DNA of 64,000 nucleotides from Lachnospiraceae bacterium (GCA_002892395.1 NBBL01000001.1:248589-312588), one strand, 5' to 3'; positions 50,926-61,449 are shown, counted from the stretch's first letter. The notes: generated from the sequence alone by a model not told the origin. Numbers and translations: made by a program.

Positions 50926-53900
50926 GGATATCTGCCTTCCCAAGGAAAAGGACCAGAGGATTCGCTCCTGCACCTTTCTTCCCTCCATCATTTCCAGCGC
51001 CCGGCTGTAATACGAAAGCTGCTTTCGATAGCGCTCCGAAAGCACCTCCTCGCAGCGGACCCGATCCGTCTTATAATCGACAACAATCATCCGGTCTCCC
51101 TCCGAAAACCAGGCATCCATCACGCCCTGCACCAGCACCGGCTCTTCGCTCCTTCGCTCCGCCTCGATTTCGTTTGCGGGAAGCGCCATGACAAACTGCG
51201 CCTCTCTGTGCAGCTCCCCCCGCCGCGCTGCCGCAGCCATACGAAGTCCCAGGGGAGAAACCAGCAGCGTTTTCAGATCCTCTTCGTCGAGCAGCGCCCG
51301 CTCCTCCGGAAGCAGATCTCCCTGCTCCTCCAGCGTGTCCAGAATGATGCGAACGGCGGCGGTCGGATTCGAAGCCCCTTCGATGATGCCGTAATCCAGC
51401 TTTTCCATGACTCGGTGGTACACCGTCCCCCGCTCTGCCGCCGTCTCACCCTCTGCTGCCGTCCCGCCGGGCTTATGCCTTTCCGTTTCCGATTCGGCGG
51501 ATGGCTCCAAAAAGCTTCCGTTCCCCTGCTCCTCTTCCCGTTCCCCCAAATATTTCAGCTCCGAGACCGAACGTTTTACATAGAGGCTCACATCCTCCTC
51601 ATAGGGGTAGGACTGTGTCAAAAAGCGGAACAAATCCATGTCCCCCTCCTGCTCCGCTTTTCTCCCCCGTATCAGTGCAAGAAGTGCCTCCCGCATCTCG
51701 TTTGAATCTGTTTCCTTCCCATTCTGCCCCGTATCGTCACATGCCGGTGAAAGGATGCGTAGAGAAATGCCGCAATGTCCGGGATCTCCCGCCATGGCCG
51801 TCAGGACCCAGTCCAGGATACAGCCTGCCGCCCGCAGATCTGCTCCGTTCGGACGCCCCCTCATCTCTCCCACTGCCGTCTCCGCCTGTTCCGAATCCGA
51901 CACTGCAGCTGTCAAAAGAAGCTTTTCCTTTGCCCGCGTCATGGCAACATAGAGCACCCGGAGTTCCTCCCCCAGCGCCTCCGTCCGGAGATATCGCGCG
52001 ATGGCATTCTTTTTCAATCCGGTCCCCCTGGTTCTCAGCCCCAGGTCCACGATATCCGCCGCAAGACCCATTTTTTCATCCATGATGATGCCGGCCTGTG
52101 TGTCCCGAAGCTGAAACCGCCGCCCAATTCCCGCAAGAAACACAATGGGAAACTCCAGTCCCTTCGATTTATGAATGGTCATAATGCGAACTGCATTGCC
52201 CGCCTCCATCCCCGTCTCCGCTTCTCCGTAATCTGTGTCATATTTCTTCAGCAATTCGATGTAGCGGACAAAGTCATAGAGACCCCGGTACCCCGTGCGT
52301 TCATAATCTCCTGCCTTCACCATCAGCATGTCAAGATTTGCCTTCCTGACCTCACCGCCGGGAAGCGCCGAGACATAAAGATCATAGCCGCTGGTTTCCA
52401 GAAGCTCCCGGATCAGCGCCGGAAGGCTGAGATAGCTGGCACGAACTGCGGCCTCCTCCAGAAAAGAAAAGGTGCGGCGAAGCTTTGCCGCCGCCTCCGG
52501 ATAGCGGGGGGATTGGCTGACCGACCGAAGCCGCTCGTAAAGAGAGAGAACCTGCTTCTTCCCGGGTCCCGGATCTGACGCCTGTTCCGACTCCTGCGCC
52601 TCAGAGAGCAGCGCCGCCAGCTCCTCGGCACTGAGCGACCCCATGGGAGAATGGAGCACTGCCGCCAGCGGAATGTCCTGCATCGGATTGTCAATCGCCG
52701 AAAGGAGCGAGAGCACCGTGCGCACTTCCAGTGCGTTAAAGTAGCCGGTCCGCTGCTCTGCCACTGCAGGAATCCCCTCCTGCATCAGTACCTCCACCAT
52801 TGCCTCTGCCTGTCCCTGGGCAGAACGAAGAAGAATGACAATATCCCGAAATTCCGCGGGACGCAGCTGTCCCAGGGAGGCATCGTATACCTTAGTTCCC
52901 CCGGACGGGTCCACCAGGGACCGAATCCGCTCCGCCATGAGATGCGCTTCGGTCTCCGCCTGCTTTTCTTCCTCATCATAGGCGGAAATCTCTGTGAGCA
53001 GCAGCTCGGTCCGATAGGGAGATCCTTCTGTCTCCCTCCCCCCGCTCTCTGTCTTTTCTTCCTGCGGCTCCGGATAGGACGCTCCCGGATAAAGTGCGGC
53101 ATCCTCATCGTAACGGATGCCCCCCACACGTTCATTCATCAGCTGAACAAAGACTCGATTGGCTGTATCCAGCACTTCCCTTCGACTCCGAAAATTTTTC
53201 CGGAGATCGATTCTTGTGTCAGTCCCATCCTCCACCGGCGCTGCCTTCGTGTGCTTTCGATAGCACCTGTATTTTTCGGCAAACAGCGCCGGCTTCGCCT
53301 GACGAAACGCATAAATCGACTGCTTAATATCCCCCACCAGAAACATGGATCCCCGGTCCATGGCCCGGAGCAAGGCCTCCTGGACACCGTTTGAGTCCTG
53401 ATACTCATCCACATAGATTTCCTGAAAGGACGCTGCGACCCGTTCCGCCAGTTCCGTCTTTTCATATCCTTCTTCTGTTTTTTCCCAGAGCAGCGAAAGT
53501 GCAATATGCTCCAGATCTGAAAAATCCAGCAGGTTTCTTTCCCGCTTTTTTTCCGTATACGCTGCCCGAAATGCCCGCGCCAGAGCAACCACCGTGCGTA
53601 TGGTGTCCGCCTCCTGCAAAAGATCCGAAGCCGTTCCGGCATCGTCCTCCGGAAGATAGCTTCGCAAAAGCTTCTGCATCTCTCCCTTCCAAAAATCCCG
53701 GAGCGTCTTGGCCTGCTTCGCCTTTTCCTTGTCCACCGTTTTCGGATTGGTTCCGATTCTTTGCCACTCCCTGAAGGCGTTCAAGATCCGCCGCACATCG
53801 GCATACTGTTCCGCATTCGAAAGCTGTCTCAGAAGAGCCGCCTCCGACGCAATGGCAGCTTCATAACCGGAGGGACCGTTTTCCTCTCTGCAAAGAGCCA

Positions 53901-54624
53901 GTGCCTGCTCTGCTTTTTCCAGAAGGTCGGCGGCCTCTTCCCGGAGCTCCTTAAGAAGATATTGCATCCAGCTTGTGTGTTCGATGCTCTCTCCCTCTTT
54001 CGCAGACTGATCTGCTTCCTGCTCACAACGATCCAGCCAGTCATCCGGCCAGGCTGTACTCTCCGCAAAGCGACAGACCGACAGGAGCAGCTCCGAAAGC
54101 CCTAAATCGGTTTTTCCCCGGGAAAACCCGTCTGCAAAGCGCAGAAACCCTTCCTCCTTGCCCGCGTACTGCTCTTCCAGAAGCGCCTCCATCACATCGC
54201 TTTGCATCAGTCTTAATTCTTCTTCTCCCCCCACCCGGAACGAAGGATCCAGCGTGGTTTCATCCACATGCTCCCGGATCAGGCTCAGACAGAAGCTGTC
54301 AATGGTCGTAATTTTGGCGCCGTCCAGCAGCACCGTCTGCCGCCGGAGACGGGAGATGGCGGCAGGATTCCCCCCCTGACCGGAAGCAGTGTTCAGCTCC
54401 TCCTCCAGGCGCTTGCGTATGCGCTCCCGCATCTCACTCGCTGCCGCTCTTGTGAAGGTCATAACAAGAAGGGAGTCGATATCCACCGGATCATCACAAT
54501 TGCTGATTCTTCGGACAATGCGCTCCGTCAGCACGGCGGTCTTTCCGCTGCCTGCAGCGGCGGAAACCAGAAGCCGTCGGTTTTTCAATTGGATGGCCTG
54601 ACTCTGTTCCTCCGTCCATTTCAT
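50920..54624 (-). CDS. addA: ATP-dependent helicase/nuclease subunit A
   Basis: Helicase-nuclease subunit of the AddAB double-strand break repair complex. 1234 residues. UvrD-type helicase motifs: EEQSQAI, SAAAGSGKTAVL, FADLE-type DFSDLEHIALSLL, VDEYQDSN, and VRIMTIHKSKGLEFPIVFL. The C-terminal RecB-type nuclease has VQGVMDAWF and VDYKTDRV. ATGA overlap with addB. Confidence 0.97.
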   Translation of the reverse strand: MKWTEEQSQAIQLKNRRLLVSAAAGSGKTAVLTERIVRRISNCDDPVDIDSLLVMTFTRAAASEMRERIRKRLEEELNTASGQGGNPAAISRLRRQTVLLDGAKITTIDSFCLSLIREHVDETTLDPSFRVGGEEELRLMQSDVMEALLEEQYAGKEEGFLRFADGFSRGKTDLGLSELLLSVCRFAESTAWPDDWLDRCEQEADQSAKEGESIEHTSWMQYLLKELREEAADLLEKAEQALALCREENGPSGYEAAIASEAALLRQLSNAEQYADVRRILNAFREWQRIGTNPKTVDKEKAKQAKTLRDFWKGEMQKLLRSYLPEDDAGTASDLLQEADTIRTVVALARAFRAAYTEKKRERNLLDFSDLEHIALSLLWEKTEEGYEKTELAERVAASFQEIYVDEYQDSNGVQEALLRAMDRGSMFLVGDIKQSIYAFRQAKPALFAEKYRCYRKHTKAAPVEDGTDTRIDLRKNFRSRREVLDTANRVFVQLMNERVGGIRYDEDAALYPGASYPEPQEEKTESGGRETEGSPYRTELLLTEISAYDEEEKQAETEAHLMAERIRSLVDPSGGTKVYDASLGQLRPAEFRDIVILLRSAQGQAEAMVEVLMQEGIPAVAEQRTGYFNALEVRTVLSLLSAIDNPMQDIPLAAVLHSPMGSLSAEELAALLSEAQESEQASDPGPGKKQVLSLYERLRSVSQSPRYPEAAAKLRRTFSFLEEAAVRASYLSLPALIRELLETSGYDLYVSALPGGEVRKANLDMLMVKAGDYERTGYRGLYDFVRYIELLKKYDTDYGEAETGMEAGNAVRIMTIHKSKGLEFPIVFLAGIGRRFQLRDTQAGIIMDEKMGLAADIVDLGLRTRGTGLKKNAIARYLRTEALGEELRVLYVAMTRAKEKLLLTAAVSDSEQAETAVGEMRGRPNGADLRAAGCILDWVLTAMAGDPGHCGISLRILSPACDDTGQNGKETDSNEMREALLALIRGRKAEQEGDMDLFRFLTQSYPYEEDVSLYVKRSVSELKYLGEREEEQGNGSFLEPSAESETERHKPGGTAAEGETAAERGTVYHRVMEKLDYGIIEGASNPTAAVRIILDTLEEQGDLLPEERALLDEEDLKTLLVSPLGLRMAAAARRGELHREAQFVMALPANEIEAERRSEEPVLVQGVMDAWFSEGDRMIVVDYKTDRVRCEEVLSERYRKQLSYYSRALEMMEGRKVQERILWSFSLGRQISL

Positions 54625-57600
54625 TCTTCGCCCTCCTCTCCGCTCTGTTCATCCATCTCGGCCCAGACCTTAGCCGCAGACCGCCGGATATTCTTCCGGT
54701 AGTGATACCCGCCGCTCCGAAGATCAAAGCCGCAGACCGCGCGGTAAGGGCAAAATGCGCATACATCCCGTCCTCCCTCAAGCAGCGGAGAGGCCGCCGC
54801 TGCGCCGCCGAGTATCTCGGCTCCTGCCCGCTTCACCTTTTTTCTTACGTAGTCCCGAAGCTTTGCAAAGCGGGGAGCAAATACGGCCTGCTCTCCCACC
54901 TTTAATCCGCTTTTTTGAAACGAGAGCGGAAGAAAGTCGCCTGCCCGCTCCGGATCCTTTGCCAAGTGTCGCAAGGCATCCGGCTCTGCATTCACCAGAC
55001 CGCTGGGCTTAAGCTCCTTCAGCGCCTTCAAAAAGGCGTCCTGCTCCGTTTTGGCCTCCTCTCGCCGAAGAAACGGATCATCAATTTCAGCGTAAAAAAC
55101 CGCGCCGGGGATAACCGAAACCTCCGGTCGGGTCTTTTCAAGAATCTCGCTCACTGCATCCAGATAAACAATCAGCTGAATCTGGGAACCGCTCAAAAGG
55201 CGGTACGGCTCCCAGCTTGTGCTTCCTGTTTTATAATCGATGATTTTTACGTACAGTCTGTCCCCCTCCTCACAGAGATCCACCCGATCCGCCTTCCCCT
55301 GCAGCTTCAGGCTCCCGCCGCCGGAAAGCGGCACGGAAAGAGCCGATGCCTGCTCTGCCGAAAAGGAGAACTCGGCGGCAGCCGGTCTGTAATCTCCCTG
55401 CCGAAGCCGATAGGTCATGATGCCCACGCTTTTTTGAACGACGCGTCTCAGCTTTTCCGTTAACCAGATATTCCTCGCGCTGTCTCCGTAAAGCCCGCTT
55501 TCGTCCCGGCTGATCGCCTCATCCACACAGCTGTCCACAAAGCGCATCCGCTCCCCATCCTCCAGCCTCGCAAGATCCATCCGGCGGTTTCCCGCCCTCA
55601 AAAACACCAGTTCAATGGCGCGATGCACCAGAGAGCCCATGTCCCTTCTCTCAAATTCAAACGCCTTAAGCTCAGACAGCTTCAGCCCGTAGCGGTAAAA
55701 ATGACTGCAGGGACAGCGAAAAAACGTCTCCAGCCGCGTCACGCTTCCAGAAATTGTCTCCCCGTAGAGGGCGCGGGCCGTGCCTGGGGTGAGCTGCTCC
55801 GGCTGATAGCAGAAAAAGGCCGCATCAATCAGCTGTTCCGCCTTCTCCCTGTGGGCTCTGTCGTCACAGTACCGGAGAAGAAGCGCCTTCGTGTCCCGAG
55901 GCAGCACCTCCGGATTGCCATCGGCGCGAAGTGCCCGAAAGTCAGAAATCAGATCTCGCTCCGCCTGAATGCGGGAGTAGTAAGCCTGCCCACTCCTTCC
56001 GGGGAGGCACTCCTCCAGGCCGGGGAACAAATAGAGCAGGTGGTTGATGATTCCGGACGGCCTCTGTGCCCTGCCGTCCCGCCCCAGCCTGGGAAAGGAA
56101 AGGAGGAGGCGATCCGACGGCTGCGTGACCACGCGGTACAGGTAAAAACGCTGTGTGCAGAGATCCTCTCTTGCAGTCGGCGCCAATACGAGACCGTTCA
56201 CTCGAAGGAGCTCTTTTTCTCTGTCATTCAGGATCCCGCCTTCCTTTTTCTTCAGCGGAAGAATCCCGTCATTGGCTCCGAGAAGAAACAGTGCCCGCAC
56301 GTCTCCCAGCCGGCTCCTCATCAGGTCACCGATCATAACCTGATCGGCAAAAGCGGGAATCTGTCCCACCCGGATTTCCCGGAGTCCCGCATCCAAAATT
56401 CCCATCATATCTTCCCGGCTCACAGCTTCCTCCCCGATCAGATCCTGCATTTCCGTCAGAATCCTCACGGTTTCCGCATGGACATCCGAAAATTCCCGGG
56501 CGTGCTCCGCATCCTTCTTCTGCTCAAAATCCTCCTTCAAGTGCTGCAGCTTTTCCTCCGCATGACACGCCTTCATAAGCAGAAGCAGGCACTCAGCGAC
56601 TGCTCCGACTGACGCCCGGTTTCCCTCAAAAGCCTCCCGAAGCGGCAGCAGCAGCTGAAGTGCCTGATTTTTAAACCCATTCAGTGCTTCCATGTCCGTT
56701 CCTGCAAGTGCTTGGGGAACAAAGATCCAGTCGGAGGACAATTTCTGAAAACCGCGCACGCCGCAGAGCGTCATGTAGCTGTTGCAGCGCGCCAGCATCT
56801 CCCGGTCTTCCGTGACCAGGCCGCACTTCAGAAAGCGCAAAAAGCTGCGTCCCGAGAAATATTCCGACACGCAGCCCAGAGCCGCTCTTAAAAGCTCCGG
56901 GAGCGGATTATAGGCGACGCTCAAGCTCCGGTCGATGTGGAAGGGAATTCCCTGACGCCGAAATTCATCGCCCAGCAGATCGGCACAATTTTCAAAGTCA
57001 GCGGAGATCACGGCAATCTCCCGCCAGCGATATGCCTCCCCTTTGACCAGCGCCAGAATGTTCTCCGCAGTCTGCTTTGCTTCCTCCATCGGATTGGCCG
57101 GACACAGGAGACGGATTTCCCGGGCATCCGCTGCCCGGACGGATCTTCTGGCTCCATCGTAACGAAGAAAATGTGCCTCCAAAAATGCCAGTGCGCCATC
57201 CTTTGAAAAACGCCGGATGTCCCGCATCATACGGTCTTCTCCGTGGGAAGCCCCACATGCAGAGCCCAAGTCGACAATTCGTTTGACCAGCTCGACACTC
57301 ATATAGAACAGCGACTCCTCCGGTACGGTCCGGTAGGGGTTTACCCCTGCTCCGATGGTGACAGTGAATCGAAGCGACTCCGCCGTCTGCATCAACTCCT
57401 CGATGACCCGGTACTGAAGCGGGGTGAATCCGGTGAATCCGTCAAAAAGGAACACTGCTCCCCGAAGCAGCGCGCTCTCTCGAATCTGGGCAGCGAACAG
57501 CTCCAGCAGCGCTTCCTTCGGCAGTCCCTTTCCCTGGCAGTATTCCAGAAATCCCCGGTACAAAACGGAGAGATCCCCAAGCTTTTGTCGGAGTGGCAGA

Positions 57601-58043
57601 TGGACAGGCTTCCCCTCCAGGTGCAGCAGATCATCCGGGTGGATCCCATACTGCATGCATTCGGAGAGCAGAGACTTGACCTGCTCCGTAAATCCGGCCT
57701 GCCGCATGCGCTCTCCCCAGACCGTAAGCTCTTTCCTTCGTTCCGAAGCGACCCGGCGCAGCACCATCGCCTTTCCGCTGTCATCCATCACATTCAGGTG
57801 CCTCATATTTCGCTCTGCAAACACACGAAAGGCGAGACGGTTAAAGCTCACGACTTCTATGTTTCCCGACGCATGGCGCGGATGCAGCTCCAGCAGTTTC
57901 TTCTGCATCAGCACACCGTGCTGCTCGGGAACCAGCACAAAAAACCGCTTCTCCGGATGCTCCAGAGAAGCCCCAATCATCTCTTGAAACGCTTCACAGG
58001 TCTTGCCGCTCCCGGACGGCCCGAATAAAAATGCGTACTGCAA
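54621..58043 (-). CDS. addB: ATP-dependent helicase/deoxyribonuclease subunit B
   Basis: Second subunit of AddAB, recognising recombination hotspots and cutting one strand. 1140 residues. FLFGPSGSGKTCEAF at the N-terminus is the P-loop; ALFLLGANDGILPL and SFPRLGRDGRAQRPSGI are conserved. The C-terminal nuclease has IIDYKTGS and four cysteines (one at FFRCPC, three in the CAFCPYRAVC area) that bind a 4Fe-4S cluster in the family. TTG at 58043 with AAAGGAGG upstream is the best start; an ATG at 58139 lies inside hflX. Confidence 0.96.
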   Translation of the reverse strand: MQYAFLFGPSGSGKTCEAFQEMIGASLEHPEKRFFVLVPEQHGVLMQKKLLELHPRHASGNIEVVSFNRLAFRVFAERNMRHLNVMDDSGKAMVLRRVASERRKELTVWGERMRQAGFTEQVKSLLSECMQYGIHPDDLLHLEGKPVHLPLRQKLGDLSVLYRGFLEYCQGKGLPKEALLELFAAQIRESALLRGAVFLFDGFTGFTPLQYRVIEELMQTAESLRFTVTIGAGVNPYRTVPEESLFYMSVELVKRIVDLGSACGASHGEDRMMRDIRRFSKDGALAFLEAHFLRYDGARRSVRAADAREIRLLCPANPMEEAKQTAENILALVKGEAYRWREIAVISADFENCADLLGDEFRRQGIPFHIDRSLSVAYNPLPELLRAALGCVSEYFSGRSFLRFLKCGLVTEDREMLARCNSYMTLCGVRGFQKLSSDWIFVPQALAGTDMEALNGFKNQALQLLLPLREAFEGNRASVGAVAECLLLLMKACHAEEKLQHLKEDFEQKKDAEHAREFSDVHAETVRILTEMQDLIGEEAVSREDMMGILDAGLREIRVGQIPAFADQVMIGDLMRSRLGDVRALFLLGANDGILPLKKKEGGILNDREKELLRVNGLVLAPTAREDLCTQRFYLYRVVTQPSDRLLLSFPRLGRDGRAQRPSGIINHLLYLFPGLEECLPGRSGQAYYSRIQAERDLISDFRALRADGNPEVLPRDTKALLLRYCDDRAHREKAEQLIDAAFFCYQPEQLTPGTARALYGETISGSVTRLETFFRCPCSHFYRYGLKLSELKAFEFERRDMGSLVHRAIELVFLRAGNRRMDLARLEDGERMRFVDSCVDEAISRDESGLYGDSARNIWLTEKLRRVVQKSVGIMTYRLRQGDYRPAAAEFSFSAEQASALSVPLSGGGSLKLQGKADRVDLCEEGDRLYVKIIDYKTGSTSWEPYRLLSGSQIQLIVYLDAVSEILEKTRPEVSVIPGAVFYAEIDDPFLRREEAKTEQDAFLKALKELKPSGLVNAEPDALRHLAKDPERAGDFLPLSFQKSGLKVGEQAVFAPRFAKLRDYVRKKVKRAGAEILGGAAAASPLLEGGRDVCAFCPYRAVCGFDLRSGGYHYRKNIRRSAAKVWAEMDEQSGEEGEE

Positions 58044-58083
58044 CCTCTCCTCCTTTGTCCCGCTTCTAAGGAGCCTCAAGCCC

Positions 58084-59334
58084 TCAATTCCACCGCCCGA
58101 AGAGATCCGGCGGCACCTGTGCCTGGATGAAAATTCCATCTTCCCGATACTCTTCCCGGCATATGGTCCCCCGTTTTCGAATCAGCGAAATCGCTCCCGC
58201 ATCGGAATACGGAAAGAGATGCTCAAAGCTTAGCCTTCTCTGCAGCAGGCATGCCCGGAGCATTTCCTTCAGCGAATCAATTCCCTCCCCCGTCTTTGCT
58301 GACAGCTTGATCTGCCGGGACGCGTGGATATCTCTCGGCAGACGACGTTCCGAAGCCAGGTCCCATTTATTGAACACGGCAATGATCTCCCGATCCTTTA
58401 AAACACCCAGATCACGCAGCGTCTCATAGACCACCGCCATCTGTGTATCCGCCTCCGGATTGCTGGCGTCAATCACATGCAAAATCAGATCGGAGTACTT
58501 TGCTTCCTCCAGCGTGGAGCGAAAGGCCTCCACCAAATGGTGGGGCAGTTTCCGAATAAACCCCACGGTATCCGTGAGCAGCAGTTCCTCCCCTCCCTCC
58601 AGCCTGAGCATGCGCGTGGTGGGATCCAGCGTCGCAAACAGCTGATCCTCCGCAAGGATTCCGGCATTTGTCAGTTGATTTAAAAGAGTGGACTTTCCCG
58701 CATTGGTGTAACCGACGATGGATACCACAAAACTTCCGGCCCGTGCTCTCGCTCTTCTTGTCACCTGGCGATGCCGCTCCAGTTCCTTCAGCCGCTCCTT
58801 TAACAGTCCGATGCGTTCATGAATGACACGGCGATCCAGCTCCAGCTTTTGTTCTCCCGGTCCCCTGGTTCCGATGCCTCCCCCCAGCCGGGAGAGTGAG
58901 GCCCGAAGCCCTGTGAGATGCGCTGCGGTATATCTGAGCTGTGCCAGCTCCACTTGGATCTTTCCTTCGGCAGTCACCGCATGCTTCGCGAAGATATCCA
59001 GAATAATCATGGTGCGATCCATCACCTTCACCCCCAGCGAAGCCTTCAAATTTTTCATCTGTGCCGGGGAAAGCTCATCGTCCGCCGCAATTCCGTCGGC
59101 ATCCGTCTGAGCAATCAGTTCCTTCAGCTCATCCAGCTTTCCTTTCCCGAAATAAGTCGCGGGATCTGCCCCTTCCCGGCGCTGAATCATCTCTCCCACA
59201 CACTGGGCCCCGGCTGTCAAAAGCAGAGCGCCCAGTTCCTTTACGGAACGCTCTGTCCCATCCTGCTCTGCGCGGCAGATTCCAATTGCTATCACCCGCT
59301 CAACGGCCTCCCCTGTGCTGAATGTTTCCGTCAT
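58084..59334 (-). CDS. hflX: GTPase HflX
   Basis: Ribosome-associated GTPase that splits stalled ribosomes. 416 residues. N-terminal HflX domain (GADPATYFGKGKLDEL, LSRLGGGIGTRGPGEQKLE) and G domain with GYTNAGKST (G1), DPTTR (G2), DTVGFI (G3), NKWD (G4). Overlaps the upstream lipoprotein gene by ATGA. Confidence 0.96.
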   Translation of the reverse strand: MTETFSTGEAVERVIAIGICRAEQDGTERSVKELGALLLTAGAQCVGEMIQRREGADPATYFGKGKLDELKELIAQTDADGIAADDELSPAQMKNLKASLGVKVMDRTMIILDIFAKHAVTAEGKIQVELAQLRYTAAHLTGLRASLSRLGGGIGTRGPGEQKLELDRRVIHERIGLLKERLKELERHRQVTRRARARAGSFVVSIVGYTNAGKSTLLNQLTNAGILAEDQLFATLDPTTRMLRLEGGEELLLTDTVGFIRKLPHHLVEAFRSTLEEAKYSDLILHVIDASNPEADTQMAVVYETLRDLGVLKDREIIAVFNKWDLASERRLPRDIHASRQIKLSAKTGEGIDSLKEMLRACLLQRRLSFEHLFPYSDAGAISLIRKRGTICREEYREDGIFIQAQVPPDLFGRWN

Positions 59335-60224
59335 TCTCCCTCCGACTGCAGAATCTCGACTCTACTTTTCAAAAAAGCAATCTCGTGGGTCAGTGCCGGG
59401 TCGTCCGATCCGTACTCCGCCGCGATGGCCTCCATTTGCTCCAGCGCCTCCCGGTATTCCCCTGCATACTCTCTTCGGACCGCCTCATTCATCAGCAGCT
59501 CCCGTCGCTGTGCATCCAGCCGGCTCCTCTCCTCTTCCGAGAGCCCTTTCTCCGAAAGGCGCTGTTCCAAAACAGAACGCCCCCGGGAAAAATATTCCGC
59601 CGCACTGTCCGTATCTCCGGACGCCACAAGAAGCTTGCCGATTCGCGCCATCAGCTCCGGATTGTCCGCATCCACCTCTGCCGCCTCCCGATAGTACCGG
59701 AGTGCCAGCGAGCGCTCATTCGAATCGCTGCTCTGCAACAGCGACTCACCCAGGCTGTACAAGGCATCCAGATGAAAATCCGAAAGTCCCGCCTGTTTTT
59801 TTCGGAGTATGTCTGATGCCTCCTGATATAAGGCAATGGCATCCGTTTCGGCACCCCCCATTTTCACGGTGCAGACCGCCAGCATGTCAAGATACTCTGC
59901 CCGCCGCGAATCCGATTTCAGAAGCTGTTTATAGCACGCCGCAGCCTCCTCATAGCGCCCGGAGCGAAACTCTGCCTCCCCCAGATACCGGAGAATATCC
60001 GTCTCCGTTTTGTCCTGCTTCGCGGTTCCGTAGTAATCCATGGCGTGGCGAAAGGACTCCGCCGCCTCCCGGTAGTTTCCCTCCTGCATCGCTTCAATTC
60101 CTGCGCGGCGGTAGTCACGCACCGTTTCCAGCCTCTCGCCGCAGCCCGCCAAAAGAATCGTCAGCGCGGACCAAAGCAGTGCGCCAAGAACCAGCGCCCG
60201 CATGTTTCCCTGTGCCCTCTTCAA
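59331..60224 (-). CDS. TPR-repeat lipoprotein
   Basis: 297 residues from TTG at 60224, which follows AAGGAG by 9 nt. A classic lipoprotein signal (MKRAQGNMRALVLGALLWSA, lipobox LLAGC) follows; later ATG codons at 60203 also fit. About six tetratricopeptide repeats cover residues 40-290 (GNYREAAESFRHAMDYYG, GRYEEAAACYKQLL, ALRYYREAAEVDADNPELMARIGKLL). Probably a periplasm-facing scaffold; partner unknown. Coupled to hflX by ATGA. Confidence 0.85.
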   Translation of the reverse strand: MKRAQGNMRALVLGALLWSALTILLAGCGERLETVRDYRRAGIEAMQEGNYREAAESFRHAMDYYGTAKQDKTETDILRYLGEAEFRSGRYEEAAACYKQLLKSDSRRAEYLDMLAVCTVKMGGAETDAIALYQEASDILRKKQAGLSDFHLDALYSLGESLLQSSDSNERSLALRYYREAAEVDADNPELMARIGKLLVASGDTDSAAEYFSRGRSVLEQRLSEKGLSEEERSRLDAQRRELLMNEAVRREYAGEYREALEQMEAIAAEYGSDDPALTHEIAFLKSRVEILQSEGE

Positions 60225-60256
60225 CTGCTTTCTCTCCTTCTCAATCCATCCCATGC

Positions 60257-60688
60257 TCACTGAACGCCGGTGCTGCCGAAGCCCCCCCGGTTCTTCTCTC
60301 CCAGCGCTTCTGCCTCCAGAAAACAAAGGGACGGCTGGTGCTGCATAATACGAAACTGACAGATGCGGTCATTGACCCGAATCACGGTGTCCCGCATGGC
60401 AAGCGCGGGGAAAAACCACTGATCCCCGTCTCCACAATAGCTTTCATCAATGACCCCCATGGAATTGGCCTGCAAAATCCCGAATTTTAAAAAGGTAGAG
60501 CTGCGGGGAACCACATGTGCCTCATATCCCTTTGGAAGAGCCAGCCCGATGCCCAGCGGAATGAGCTTGAATTCTCCCGCCTTCATAGGAACCTCCTCTG
60601 CCGCCCGAAGGTCAATCCAGTCGCTTTTTCCGTCAATATAACGCAGGCGCTCAATCTGATCCGTGAAATACTTAATTCTGATTTCCAC
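60257..60688 (-). CDS. dut: dUTP diphosphatase
   Basis: Hydrolyses dUTP to dUMP. 143 residues. DIDLR-type [43 protein letters not shown] and the flexible C-terminal motif RGGFGSTG are the trimeric dUTPase motifs. GTG at 60688 with GGAGGAAAG upstream; the start overlaps the scpB 3' end by 17 nt. Confidence 0.95.
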   Translation of the reverse strand: MEIRIKYFTDQIERLRYIDGKSDWIDLRAAEEVPMKAGEFKLIPLGIGLALPKGYEAHVVPRSSTFLKFGILQANSMGVIDESYCGDGDQWFFPALAMRDTVIRVNDRICQFRIMQHQPSLCFLEAEALGEKNRGGFGSTGVQ

Positions 60689-61331
60689 TGTCTCTTTCCT
60701 CCTCATCCGCCGCGGCTTCGCCGGGTTCCTCTTTCTTCTCCGGTACCCCCGGCTCCGTCCCGAAGCGGTAATTGATCTCTTTTCTCACTTCATCCTCGAT
60801 CTCCGCCTCCTGATCCGGCGTTACCGCCGGAAGATCCCGCCTGGAATCCACGCCGAAGCGGCGAAGAAACTCCTCGGTGGTGGCAAAGAGCGCCGGTCGT
60901 CCCGGCGCGTCCAGACGTCCCGCCTCGTAAATTAACCCGTACTCAACCAGGCGATTCACTGCATGGTCAGAGGAAACCCCTCGAATGGTGGCAATCTCTG
61001 CCTTTGTGACAGGCTGACGGTAGGCGACAATCGACAATGTCTCCAGCACAACCTGACTCAGCACCTGCTTTTTCGGTGTCTTCGCGACCCGAATCAGTGC
61101 GTCGTAAAACTCTCGTCTTGTGGCGAGTTGCCAGCTGTCCTCCAGATGCAGCAGCTGAATGCCTCTTCCCTCCGCCTCGCAGCGCTCACCCAGACGCGCT
61201 GCAACGGCAGCTGCTTCTTCTTTGGAACATTGCAGCGCTTCGGCGAGCAGTGCAGTCTCCACGGACTTTCCCATGGTAAACAGCACTGCTTCCACAACGG
61301 CCTCCTGCCTTCGCGCTTCTTCTGTTGTCAT
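60672..61331 (-). CDS. scpB: Segregation and condensation protein B
   Basis: Kleisin-associated winged-helix protein of the SMC condensin; 219 residues. [45 protein letters not shown] and [17 protein letters not shown] are conserved. The acidic tail after about residue 185 is unusual in composition only. GGAGGAG precedes the ATG; scpA is not in the window. Confidence 0.96.
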   Translation of the reverse strand: MTTEEARRQEAVVEAVLFTMGKSVETALLAEALQCSKEEAAAVAARLGERCEAEGRGIQLLHLEDSWQLATRREFYDALIRVAKTPKKQVLSQVVLETLSIVAYRQPVTKAEIATIRGVSSDHAVNRLVEYGLIYEAGRLDAPGRPALFATTEEFLRRFGVDSRRDLPAVTPDQEAEIEDEVRKEINYRFGTEPGVPEKKEEPGEAAADEEERDSGNQN

Positions 61332-61374
61332 GCAGCACTCCTCCGATTCTTTTTCTTTCTCGTTTCTCTCCGTT

Positions 61375-61404
61375 ATTATATCTTGTGGGCGCTTCTCTTG
61401 TCTA
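61375..61404 (-). promoter_or_regulatory. Promoter of the scpB operon
   Basis: Minus-strand TAGACA at 61399-61404, 18-nt spacer, consensus TATAAT at 61375-61380, about 45 nt before the scpB start. Confidence 0.75.
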
Positions 61405-61410
61405 CTTGAT

Positions 61411-61446
61411 CAAAACAGCCGCTCCGGCGGATGCCAAAGCGGCTGT
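61411..61446 (-). terminator. Terminator after the cbi genes
   Basis: Perfect 9-bp stem ACAGCCGCT (61415-61423) with AGCGGCTGT (61438-61446) and TTTTG after it on the minus strand, just beyond the cbiH stop. Confidence 0.7.
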
Positions 61447-61449
61447 CTC

